The position numbers and the translations under genes are program-made. The notes under the pieces were generated by a model. It worked only from the letters and a program-made list of their open reading frames with translations. It was not told the DNA's origin and ran no database searches. Below, piece after piece: positions 1 through 8,500 of a DNA stretch of 33,315 nucleotides. This DNA comes from an uncultured Saprospiraceae bacterium (GTDB taxonomy: Bacteria > Bacteroidota > Bacteroidia > Chitinophagales > Saprospiraceae). Position 1 is the first letter of the stretch; each line of letters begins with the position of its first letter. The stretch spans positions 1-33,315 of the forward strand of contig CALLFA010000140.1 in the NCBI GenBank assembly GCA_937997635.1, read 5' to 3'.

Positions 1-316
1 CATAGAATCATTAAGGTCACTGACACACATGTGACGTTCATACCCAACGGATTTGAGTATGAGCTATTTACTATGAGGCCTTTTTTTCAAGATCAAGGCG
101 TAAAACGTAGGAATAGTGGTGCTATTACGAGGCTTTGCAACACAGATATTGATAAAATGGGCAGTAGTAAATGGTTCATATCCAAGTGCGCTGGGTATAT
201 ATAACATAATAATAACTATACCAATGCTTTTCGGCATGTTAAGAAGTTCTAAATGTGATATTCAAATCAAACGAATACAGTCAATAAACGTTATATATGT
301 GTTTAATATCAAGAAT
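1..316. other. Intergenic or gene-end region at the window edge; holds repeat copy A
   Basis: No gene can be supported here. A frame is open from base 1 to a TAA at 202-204 with no start in view, so it could be the tail of an upstream gene. However, its second half lies inside a 111-bp element (93-203) that recurs in a clearly non-coding place at 28065-28175, which argues against coding. The stretch 204-316 is AT-rich and I see no convincing promoter before the gene at 317. Confidence 0.4.
93..203 (+). repeat. Diverged 111-bp intergenic repeat, copy A
   Basis: This stretch aligns over its whole length, almost without gaps, with 28065-28175. Shared landmarks occur in the same order and at nearly the same spacing: TCAAG-CG-AAAACG at the left end, then an ATT-ACGAG block, TTT-CAAC, GATAAAA, a GGTCA/GGTTCA-like block, and GGTATATATA at the right end. 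Both copies are 111 bp from TCAAG to GGTATATATA. The two copies have diverged too far for a recent duplication. Neither encodes a protein and no terminal inverted repeat is obvious. Homology is by eye. Confidence 0.55.
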
Positions 317-754
317 ATGAGATATACATTCCTTTTACTTCTACTTTCTGTTTTTTCCTTAAATCTCTTTGGCCAATCACCTATAGGTACGTGGAAAACC
401 ATTGATGATAAAACAGGCATTGAAAAATCCTATGTCAGTATCACTGAAAAAGATGGCAAATTGTACTGTCATATCACTGAAATATTGGATGAAGAATTTA
501 AAGGCACTAATCCTCTTTGTGAACCTTGTAAAGGCGAAAAGAAAAATCAGCCAATCATTGGCCTAGAGATATTTTGGGATATGGAGCACAATAGTGACAA
601 TAAATGGGAAGGTGGAAAAATCCTAGATCCTGAAACCGGAAAAGTCTATGGTTGCAAACTTGAACTTGAAAGTGCCAATAAATTGAAGGTTAGAGGATTT
701 TTGGGATTCGCAGCTTTGGGTCGTAACCAATACTGGTATCGAGCTGAAGAGTAA
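317..754 (+). CDS. Secreted DUF2147 family protein
   Basis: This is a 145-residue protein with an N-terminal signal peptide (hydrophobic residues 4-17, ending LNLFGQ around residue 20), so the mature part should be periplasmic or outside. The rest matches the DUF2147 family: GTWKTIDDKTG near the start of the mature protein, PLCEPCKGEKK followed by GLEIFWDM, then DPETGKVYGC and RGFLGFAALGR near the C terminus. The three Cys in the middle and the GR-Q-W-R ending are family hallmarks. The biochemical function of the family is not established. The frame is open further upstream to 116, but the ATG at 317 starts the signal peptide directly, and the upstream residues overlap a non-coding repeat. 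It stands alone, with 437 bp before the next gene. Confidence 0.85.
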   Translation: MRYTFLLLLLSVFSLNLFGQSPIGTWKTIDDKTGIEKSYVSITEKDGKLYCHITEILDEEFKGTNPLCEPCKGEKKNQPIIGLEIFWDMEHNSDNKWEGGKILDPETGKVYGCKLELESANKLKVRGFLGFAALGRNQYWYRAEE

Positions 755-1191
755 AAAATTATCTTGACACAAACAACTTCAATTATTAGATCCTTATTAG
801 ATGAGATCTACATCCTTTCTATGATTAAAATGAAGGACATATTTTCAAATATTACACATACTATATAACAACAACTTCACTCATCCTCAGAACAATGTGG
901 TTTTGATCATAATGTAAAAGTTTTCTAAAGAGAGAAAATGCTCGGCAATAACACCTTTCCATCTACATAAACACTACACAATTTACCAACAGCACTACAT
1001 CTGTCACTTTTGTAGTTAATCTGTATCTCCATGTCAGTAATTCTGTAGGATTTCAAATATGCGGATAAGGGATTTAATGCGGTCTCTTAGCAGTACCCTT
1101 AATACTCGTACAATCTTGTACAATTAATTTATTACACCTGTTCACTAAATAAACATAGTGCACCTCCCTTAACTGGGTCAAAAAAGATCAG
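755..1191. other. 437-bp intergenic region without a recognisable gene
   Basis: The region is AT-rich with stops in all forward frames, and I see no RNA gene, strong hairpin or exact TAnnTTTG promoter. A short direct repeat of GTACAAT occurs near 1108-1125. It probably carries the 3' end of the DUF2147 transcript and the promoter of the gene at 1192. Confidence 0.4.
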
Positions 1192-3534
1192 ATGACTGTT
1201 ATACGTACACTTTTACTGCTGCTATTATCCATTAAACTAATGGGTCAATGCTCAACGACAACAAATCATTTACCTGATTACTCCCTTCTCATTGGACAAG
1301 AAACTGTTTCAATGTCAATCATTGATGAGATTTCAGGAATAACCTACAATAACATTACTGAAGAATACATGGTCGTATCCGACGACGGTAAACTTGCTAG
1401 GAGAAGTACCTCAGGAAATTGGACAGATATAGATATTAATGATTGGACTGGTAATAATTGCAGCACAACAAACTTTGGCGACATAGAGGGCATCACTTAT
1501 ATGAATCAAGTATCTGCAAATGCACACAGGTATGCAATCGCAGAGGAAAGAGAGCGAGTCATCACTTTTGTCAACATTTCGAATAATCAAACCAGTCTTA
1601 ACTATCCTGACAATTCATATTTGACGTTTGAAGACATTACAATGAATGGAACTACATGTGGTAACAACAGCGGCATAGAAGGTGTTGCGTATAATGCCAA
1701 TACGAATGAAATGTATTTTGGAATTCAAAAGAATGATCCCATCATATATACATTTGACGTTCCTGATAACATCTCAGGGCAGTCTATTGATCCAGATGTA
1801 TTCATCAATCTGAACGATCTAAATATGAACATTGCTACATTTTGTGGCCTGTCTCTTTTTGAAAATGGAAACATCTTAGTCATGGCAACCTTATTCGGTC
1901 CTGAAAGTGATGGTGGTCTTTTCAATAGGATCATGCTTGAATTTGATCCTTGCGGCAATTTATTATCCCAAAAAGAAATCGAACCTACCGTTCCAAATTC
2001 AGCGGAATTAGAAGGTATCGTCGTTGTCGGAAATGACATTTCTGTTATCGGTGAACTTGGTGTTTTTTATACTATTGAAAAACAGTCAACCAGTACAACT
2101 AATCATAATTGCAATGCCACGGCAAACGATATAAGCACATACACAACCTTAATTTCTGAAGAAACAATACCTACGTCACTTATTGATGAAGTATCTGGTC
2201 TCACCTATAATGATGTGACTGAAGAATTTTTAGTCGTTTCGGATGATGGCGGTCTTGGAAGAAGAAACACCTCAGGTACATGGACAAAAATTGCATTTAA
2301 TGATTGGAGCGGCAATTCTTGCGATGTATCTAGATTTAGTGATACCGAGGCGATTACATATGTCGGTCAAGTATCCAGTGATACACACCGATATGCAATT
2401 GCGGAAGAAAGAGAACGATTCATCACATTTGTCGATATTGCAGACAATCAAACTAGCTTGGATTATCCAGACTTCTCCTTTTTAAGATTCAACGGAATCA
2501 GTTTCACTGCTCCAGAATGCGGTGCGAATAATGGCATCGAAGGCCTTGCTTATAATGCCAATTCGAACACCATGTATTTTGGAATCCAAGATGATCCTGT
2601 TGTATACAAATTTGAAATCCCATCTAACATCGTCGGTCAATCTATCACACCTACTCCACTGATTGATCTAGATGCATTAAATCTAAATATTCACTCTTTG
2701 CTAGGCATGGACGTTTTTGATAATGGAAATATCTTAGTATTGGCTTCTTTAACGGGAATAGGTAATGATGGATTATTCGATAGAGTAATGTTGGAGTTTG
2801 ATCCATGCGGAAATTTAATCTCTCAGTTACCAGTAGAAGCAATGCTTAATGATTCATCTGAATTAGAGGGAATTGTTGTTACAGGTAATAACATATGTCT
2901 CACAGGAGAGTATGGTGTCATGTATCATATTGGCCCAGAAGTCTTTGTTAATCCAACTTGCCCCGATCTGACTTTTGATTTTGCGGGCACTTTGGAGCAA
3001 GCAGATAATATGGTGACCATATCAAATGCTTCTGTGATGAATACTGGCACTGCAGTTGCTGATAATTATGTCGTAACAGCTTACTTATCTGCAAATCTAG
3101 ACCTTGAAAATTTGAGTGATGCTACTATAGGAGACGTGTCTGTGGTTGAAAATCATAACATGAACACGCCGCATTACTTCTCTTTTACATTTGATTCTTC
3201 AACGTTTGGTTTACCTAGTGGAAATTACTTTGTTGTGTACATGATAGACCCAATAGACAATCTAGCTGAATGCAATGAAATGAATAATTTAATGATCCTT
3301 TCCACAGATATGGTTGGTATTTCAAGTAATTCAAATTGTGAGTTGACCAAAACCATGAATGACAATCCTATTGCAAGTGGCACGTACACAACTCAAGTGT
3401 CTATATACTCACAAGGAAAAGTTGACGATAATACAGACGTGACATTTAATGCTGGAGCCTTCATTTCTTTAGAAGCAGGTTTTGAAGTAGCACTAAATGC
3501 TGAATTTGCAGCAACTATTGAAGGTTGCAACTAA
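1192..3534 (+). CDS. Secreted protein with two tandem SdiA-regulated-type propeller domains, a CARDB-like domain and a C-terminal GCN module
   Basis: This 780-residue protein begins with a signal peptide (residues 1-19, ending LMGQ). Two homologous domains follow at about 30-297 and 317-584. They share the order IDE-SG-TYN, VVSDDG, RYAIAEERER, NNGIEG/NSGIEG-AYNAN, MYFGIQ, LEFDPCGNL, ELEGIVV and GVMYHI/GVFYTI at a constant offset of about 287 residues. This pattern is that of the SdiA-regulated (PF06977) family, a propeller of unknown biochemical role related to phytase-like esterases. Residues about 590-705 look like a CARDB adhesion-type beta-sandwich (DNLAECNEMNN near its end). Residues 714-780 resemble the stacked C-terminal module of Bacteroidota surface proteins (FNAGAFISLEAGFEV), ending Gly-Cys-Asn. 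It is probably cell-surface attached or secreted. It ends just before a strong terminator. Confidence 0.8.
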   Translation: MTVIRTLLLLLLSIKLMGQCSTTTNHLPDYSLLIGQETVSMSIIDEISGITYNNITEEYMVVSDDGKLARRSTSGNWTDIDINDWTGNNCSTTNFGDIEGITYMNQVSANAHRYAIAEERERVITFVNISNNQTSLNYPDNSYLTFEDITMNGTTCGNNSGIEGVAYNANTNEMYFGIQKNDPIIYTFDVPDNISGQSIDPDVFINLNDLNMNIATFCGLSLFENGNILVMATLFGPESDGGLFNRIMLEFDPCGNLLSQKEIEPTVPNSAELEGIVVVGNDISVIGELGVFYTIEKQSTSTTNHNCNATANDISTYTTLISEETIPTSLIDEVSGLTYNDVTEEFLVVSDDGGLGRRNTSGTWTKIAFNDWSGNSCDVSRFSDTEAITYVGQVSSDTHRYAIAEERERFITFVDIADNQTSLDYPDFSFLRFNGISFTAPECGANNGIEGLAYNANSNTMYFGIQDDPVVYKFEIPSNIVGQSITPTPLIDLDALNLNIHSLLGMDVFDNGNILVLASLTGIGNDGLFDRVMLEFDPCGNLISQLPVEAMLNDSSELEGIVVTGNNICLTGEYGVMYHIGPEVFVNPTCPDLTFDFAGTLEQADNMVTISNASVMNTGTAVADNYVVTAYLSANLDLENLSDATIGDVSVVENHNMNTPHYFSFTFDSSTFGLPSGNYFVVYMIDPIDNLAECNEMNNLMILSTDMVGISSNSNCELTKTMNDNPIASGTYTTQVSIYSQGKVDDNTDVTFNAGAFISLEAGFEVALNAEFAATIEGCN

Positions 3535-3558
3535 ACAATATAAATCTCTGAACATATA

Positions 3559-3590
3559 AAAGAGGAGTCATCATGGCTTCTCTTTTTTTT
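3559..3590 (+). terminator. Rho-independent terminator for the propeller protein gene
   Basis: A 12-bp stem (3559-3570 with 3574-3585, two G-T wobbles) closes a 3-base loop, and the T run continues to 3590. It lies 24 bp after the stop of the plus-strand gene. Being between convergent genes, it may also stop minus-strand transcription, where a weaker TTTATAT run follows the stem. Confidence 0.8.
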
Positions 3591-3622
3591 CAACCCGATT
3601 TTAAAAAACATGATTTGATGCT

Positions 3623-4417
3623 TTATAAAATCCCACCAGTACTACCGCCTTCTAGTTTTATTGTAGCTCCATTAGTCGCTGAAGATAAAGGGCTTGCCAG
3701 GTAACAGACAGTACTTGCTATCTCATCTACGGAAGCGAAGCGCTGGAGTAGTGAGCTTGTACGTACTTCAGTGAAAAAGTCTGCTGATACATCTTCGACA
3801 CTTTTATTTTCTGTTGCTGCTACTTGAGCTAAAAATGATTCAGCGCCTTCAGTTAGTGTTGAGCCAGGCATAATCGTATTTACGGTAACGCCTGTCCCTT
3901 TAGTCATATGAGCCAATCCTCTTGACACAGCGTGCATGGCAGATTTAGTTGTGCTATATGAGATCATGTCTTCTGGTACAAGTGAAGCACATTCGCTTGA
4001 GACAAATATGATTCGTCCCCAATCTTTTGATAGCATAGTTGGCAATACCATTCTGGATAATCGTACACCACTCATCACATTAACTTCAAATTGCTCTAAC
4101 CAGGTTTCGTCGGTAATACTAAAAAATGATTCGGATGAATAGATGCCAACATTATTTATTAAAACATCTACATCTGTTAATTCCTCCTTTAAGGACATAA
4201 TATCAGCATGGCGTTTAAAGTCAGCAGCAATCCCCTTTAGCTTATATGAAGGATATGTATCCTTTAATTTATCTACAGCCATTTGCACTGAAGCATCAGT
4301 CCTTCCATTAATGATCACTGAAGCACCTTCTTTCAATAGCCATGAAGCGATGCCAAAGCCAATGCCCGATGTTGATCCTGATATAAATACGCTTTTATCT
4401 TGAAGCTGTAAATCCAT
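3623..4417 (-). CDS. SDR family NAD(P)-dependent oxidoreductase
   Basis: This 264-residue classical short-chain dehydrogenase has the cofactor-binding glycine motif GSTSGIG at 14-20, the NNVG variant of NNAG at 88-91, Asn113, catalytic Ser141, and the YSTTK motif with Tyr154 and Lys158. MPGST follows, as is usual after the active site, and the C-terminal part reads YLASPLSS-TNGA as in most family members. It should reduce or oxidise an alcohol/carbonyl with NAD(P)H in the cytoplasm; the substrate cannot be told. Its ATG follows immediately after the stop of the PhyH-like gene (zero spacing), so the two are surely co-transcribed and may act on the same substrate. The gene converges with the propeller gene. 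Confidence 0.9.
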   Translation of the reverse strand: MDLQLQDKSVFISGSTSGIGFGIASWLLKEGASVIINGRTDASVQMAVDKLKDTYPSYKLKGIAADFKRHADIMSLKEELTDVDVLINNVGIYSSESFFSITDETWLEQFEVNVMSGVRLSRMVLPTMLSKDWGRIIFVSSECASLVPEDMISYSTTKSAMHAVSRGLAHMTKGTGVTVNTIMPGSTLTEGAESFLAQVAATENKSVEDVSADFFTEVRTSSLLQRFASVDEIASTVCYLASPLSSATNGATIKLEGGSTGGIL

Positions 4418-5401
4418 TTAGCCCCAGCTTTCTAATCCCAATAACTTCTTACCCAACTCTGTTAATTCAGCTGTCTCATACTTTGTTTGTTCCCAATTGC
4501 GCGGATCCCCAGGAAAAGCATATCCTTCTGGTGCAATTCTATCTCTCCATGATTTGATCCGCCATTCCTTCAATTCTTGATTTTCTTCTTGGGCAGGCAT
4601 CATAGAAATGTACTGCGCTATTCGCACTTTATCTGTAGAATGATTCGGTCGGATACCATGAGGCTGTCTACTATCCCAGATGACGAGGTCACCAGCTTCC
4701 AATCCTATTTTCACTATTTTATCTTCTAATCCAGTGATGTCGGGCTGAAAATGATTTCTGTCTTCGGGTTGCGTTTTTTTCCACTCATCGTAGTTTCTAA
4801 ACAGCCAAGGGATGCATTGGAAACCTCCCATATGTTCATCTGTTTGATCGCCCAGAGCGAGTACACCTTGCACATTTTGAGGTTTGGTTTCTGGGTCATA
4901 ATCCCAATGAATAAATCCTTTGTATTCAAAACCAGGTCGTATCGGAAAATTCAAATTGGCTCTATCGATTGTTACCCATAATTTTTCTGTTCCCCAAAGA
5001 TCAACGAAGGCATCGTATACTTTTGGCATCTGTCTATTGTTCCACAGATGCTGATTATTGTACACTTCTACCATACCAGTGCCAGCAAGTTCTTTCATTT
5101 TCATTTCGGCTCTTGCTGCTGTGTACCATGTGGTATGGTCACTCTGATTTTTATCTTCAAACTCCCATAAAAAATCAGCGGTCTGCTGTGCTTGTTCTCT
5201 TGGTACCGCTTGTTTAATGATGATATAACCATTGTGTTTCCAAAACTGCCACTGTTCTTCAGTCAGCAATCGTAAAGGCTCATTATGAAGTCTTTCATTT
5301 AAGCCCTTTGTGCTACTTTTTGCAGTAGATGGATTTCCTGGAATCTCCTTATGTTGATTATTTGGAACCATCGTAGGCACCATTTTCCCCTGATCTTTCA
5401 T
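4418..5401 (-). CDS. Phytanoyl-CoA dioxygenase (PhyH) family Fe(II)/2-oxoglutarate oxygenase
   Basis: This 327-residue protein carries the iron-binding facial triad as His165-x-Asp167 (FIHWDYDPE) and His248 (SRQPHGIRPN), with Arg260 placed to hold 2-oxoglutarate. These are the signatures of the PhyH family, which hydroxylates small molecules with Fe(II), O2 and 2-oxoglutarate. The first 40 residues are polar and probably disordered; later in-frame Met codons (residues 7 and 11) could be the real start. It is the first gene of a two-gene minus-strand unit with the SDR enzyme, which suggests hydroxylation followed by oxidation of one substrate. The substrate is unknown. The 175-bp gap upstream shows no clear promoter. 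Confidence 0.85.
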   Translation of the reverse strand: MKDQGKMVPTMVPNNQHKEIPGNPSTAKSSTKGLNERLHNEPLRLLTEEQWQFWKHNGYIIIKQAVPREQAQQTADFLWEFEDKNQSDHTTWYTAARAEMKMKELAGTGMVEVYNNQHLWNNRQMPKVYDAFVDLWGTEKLWVTIDRANLNFPIRPGFEYKGFIHWDYDPETKPQNVQGVLALGDQTDEHMGGFQCIPWLFRNYDEWKKTQPEDRNHFQPDITGLEDKIVKIGLEAGDLVIWDSRQPHGIRPNHSTDKVRIAQYISMMPAQEENQELKEWRIKSWRDRIAPEGYAFPGDPRNWEQTKYETAELTELGKKLLGLESWG

Positions 5402-5576
5402 GATGACAAATTATACTTTCAAGATAACAAGAAATGTATAAATACACATAGATCTAGAGAACAGTTGATGCATATGACGACATTATCTTCTTCAGACAGC
5501 AACAGGGTTCATAATGGTACCAGAGCACCATTTCATCCCGCGAATAAATGATTTGATAGATATATCTCCGACGAAT

Positions 5577-8500
5577 CTATTTGAGTATAATCATTTTTTG
5601 TACTGTCGAAATACCATTAGCCTCCACTTGGTAATACAACACACCATTTGCCTCAAGGTCTTCAGCATTTACGTTCAATTGATTACTGCCTCTTCTCAAT
5701 GACAGCTCTTGTTCATACACTCGAGTACCAGTCACATCAAAAATAGACAGTGTTGCATCACTATCCTCAGAAACAACTACTTCAATGCTTGTCTGAGTTG
5801 TAAACGGATTTGGCTCATTTTGAGATACGAGTAACGACGATCTATTCACATCGGTAAATTCGATAGCCAATGGATAGACGACCACTGTAGTTTCACCATA
5901 TGCTTCAGCAGTCATTGACAATTCATCGAATCTGATTAACTCACTAAGCAATCCACTCGTATTGGCTTTCATGGTAAGTGTGAATGATAATGCCGCGTCA
6001 GCAAATGACTGTTCACTCCAACTAAACTTGGTCAGCTCATGCTGAGTATTGTAATTTTTATGATCAATTGACTGTGAAGAATTCATACTGACCAATTCAA
6101 GGTCACTGTGCTCTAAAGCAAACTGAAAGCCTTTCAATTCTCTAATGTCTTTCAGATGAATATCCACATCTACCAACTGTCCCCTACTGACTTCACGATC
6201 TTCAATTGTGATCAACTTGCGTTCATCAGATCTAATTACAGATGAAGAAAGGGTTGACAGCTCTGCAGAATAATTGACATCCCCAATTTTTATAGCAACA
6301 AAATCTTGATCAACAAGGCTGCTGTCCAAACTCAACACATCGATTTCTGTTTCAAACGGAAATGGTGTAAGTGGATCAAAAAACTGTTGATCAGCTGGGA
6401 TCACTACCCAACTATTATTGTTAGGGAATCTTGGTGTGATTCCAATAATGACATTTCTGAAAGTGATCACATCGCTTACAGAAACTCCGCCACTAGCATC
6501 TGCATCTGAAGCTATGATTTGGAAAGGATCTTGAAATGGATTCAATCCAAGAATATGTTGCTGAATCAACACCAAATCAAGCGTGGATACACCAAGCAAT
6601 ATTTCATCATCGAATGTTGCACTCAACTGATAATCTTGACCTCTTTCATTATTAACAAAAACATACTGTCCATTTTCTTCAGTCCTAATCACCTGTGGGA
6701 AATTACCTGTAGCCGAATTAGAATTCAATGAAACAATTACATCATCTAGGACAACATTCAATGGTGTTCTAATTGTGCCTGCTATCATTGATGCTGTTGT
6801 ATCAACGACAATGTCTCCGCAATTAGTAGCATCAAAGTCAAAAGCGACTTCACATCTCGAACCATTAAATGCCAAATCCCAAACCCATACATCCATTGTG
6901 GAGATACCTCGAAAATCGTTGCACCCGACATCGATAGAACGTTGTGTTGCAAAACCAACATTTCTTGGATTGATCGGTTCTTCTCCAGCTCTCACAATGC
7001 TGAATCTCAATGAGTTTTCTATTGTACAATTATCTGTGCTACCATTATTGAAAAAAGCTGCATCAATTGTAGTCAAACTATCTTCTTGTAATGGGATAAT
7101 TGAAGATTGAGCAAAACAATTTGCAATCGGTGGATCCGTATCTTCAAATTCAATTGTTGTTGTCTGTGTAGCTCTATTGCCACAAGCGTCTCTGACATCA
7201 ATAGTCACAAAGAACCTTTCTCCTTGTTCACCACTTCTTGTAGAGATTGCAAATTCATTACCTGTGAATGTGTATGCACTCAAGCCATTTTCATCAGGAA
7301 CGGGTAAGGCAACAAAATTTCTGATTCTGACATTCCAAGTTAATTCACCGCTTAACTCACTCGTGCCGCAAAAATCAGTTGCACTCATTCTTAATGAGTC
7401 CATTCCTACACAATTAGAGATATTTCCAAAGGCATCAGTAACTCTTGATGTGCTGACAATAAATGTTTCAGGTGCATTTATGACTGGATCTTGATCATCT
7501 TCAATAATGATTGTTTGTAGATAAGTGTAAATTCCATCTACATTCAATGCATCTTCTCTGTATCTCAAGTACGTCGCAGGACCATTATTTCCACAGTCTT
7601 GGCAGCCGTCTCGCTCATCTTGCACTGCTTCAAAATTTGCCATATCCAAATCATTCACATCATCGTCAGGTCTACCTAATGAAGTATAAGTACACCAATC
7701 AATAACCGTATGTCTGATAACTAACTCTGCACATCCTTCTGAATCACCAGGCGATGTTGACGATTCTTGAGTGTAACCGATGAGTTGACAACCTGATTCA
7801 CACCATGTAGCTTCACCAAATACATCACCTGAAGAGCAAAATAAAGGCCCTCCCAATTGGATAGAGTCACTTACAGCTGAACTGCTCGTAATAGAATCTG
7901 AACACGTTAACACAATTCCACTTGTGACACCTGCTGCAATCCTTGGTACTGGCCATCTGATTGATATTGGATCAAAACTTTCTTCAGCCACTACTGTGAT
8001 TTGTTGCACACAACTAGCATCTGTATCACTAAGTTGGCCATCACCGTTTTCATCTACAAACCATGTTCTTGTCACTATACCAATACCACATGTGTCTAAA
8101 GAACTTATGTCTTCATTAAAGGACAGGTCAGTACTTATACTGCAAATACCAGAGCTTAACACAGGAGGTAAAAGCTCTTCTGCATCGATGTCATCAATAC
8201 ACGTAATTTGTACTGGTTGACAATCTATAGATAGATTCGCATCTTCTATACGAATGGTAGTTGAACAGAAATCAGTTACTGCAGTTCCACCAATAGGCTG
8301 TGTCACTATAGTCAGTTCAAGTGCATCAAAATCTTCACAACAAAACTCAGCGACATCATCACAAAGAACAAAGTCAAAAAAGTTTTGGTTGATCACGTTG
8401 CCATTCTGATCAGTGACTTCTTCGATAAATGTATCATCAGTCGTACAACCAGTAGCGGGATATGCCACATCTCCATCCAGAATAACCAGATTACCTGTGG

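Noticed and set aside
1-204. Frame open from the window edge to a TAA at 202-204
   Set aside because: Could be the end of a gene, but the last 111 bp belong to a repeat that is non-coding at 28065-28175, and no domain is recognised.
116-316. N-terminal extension of the DUF2147 gene
   Set aside because: The signal peptide starts at the ATG at 317; the upstream residues overlap a non-coding repeat and would bury the signal.
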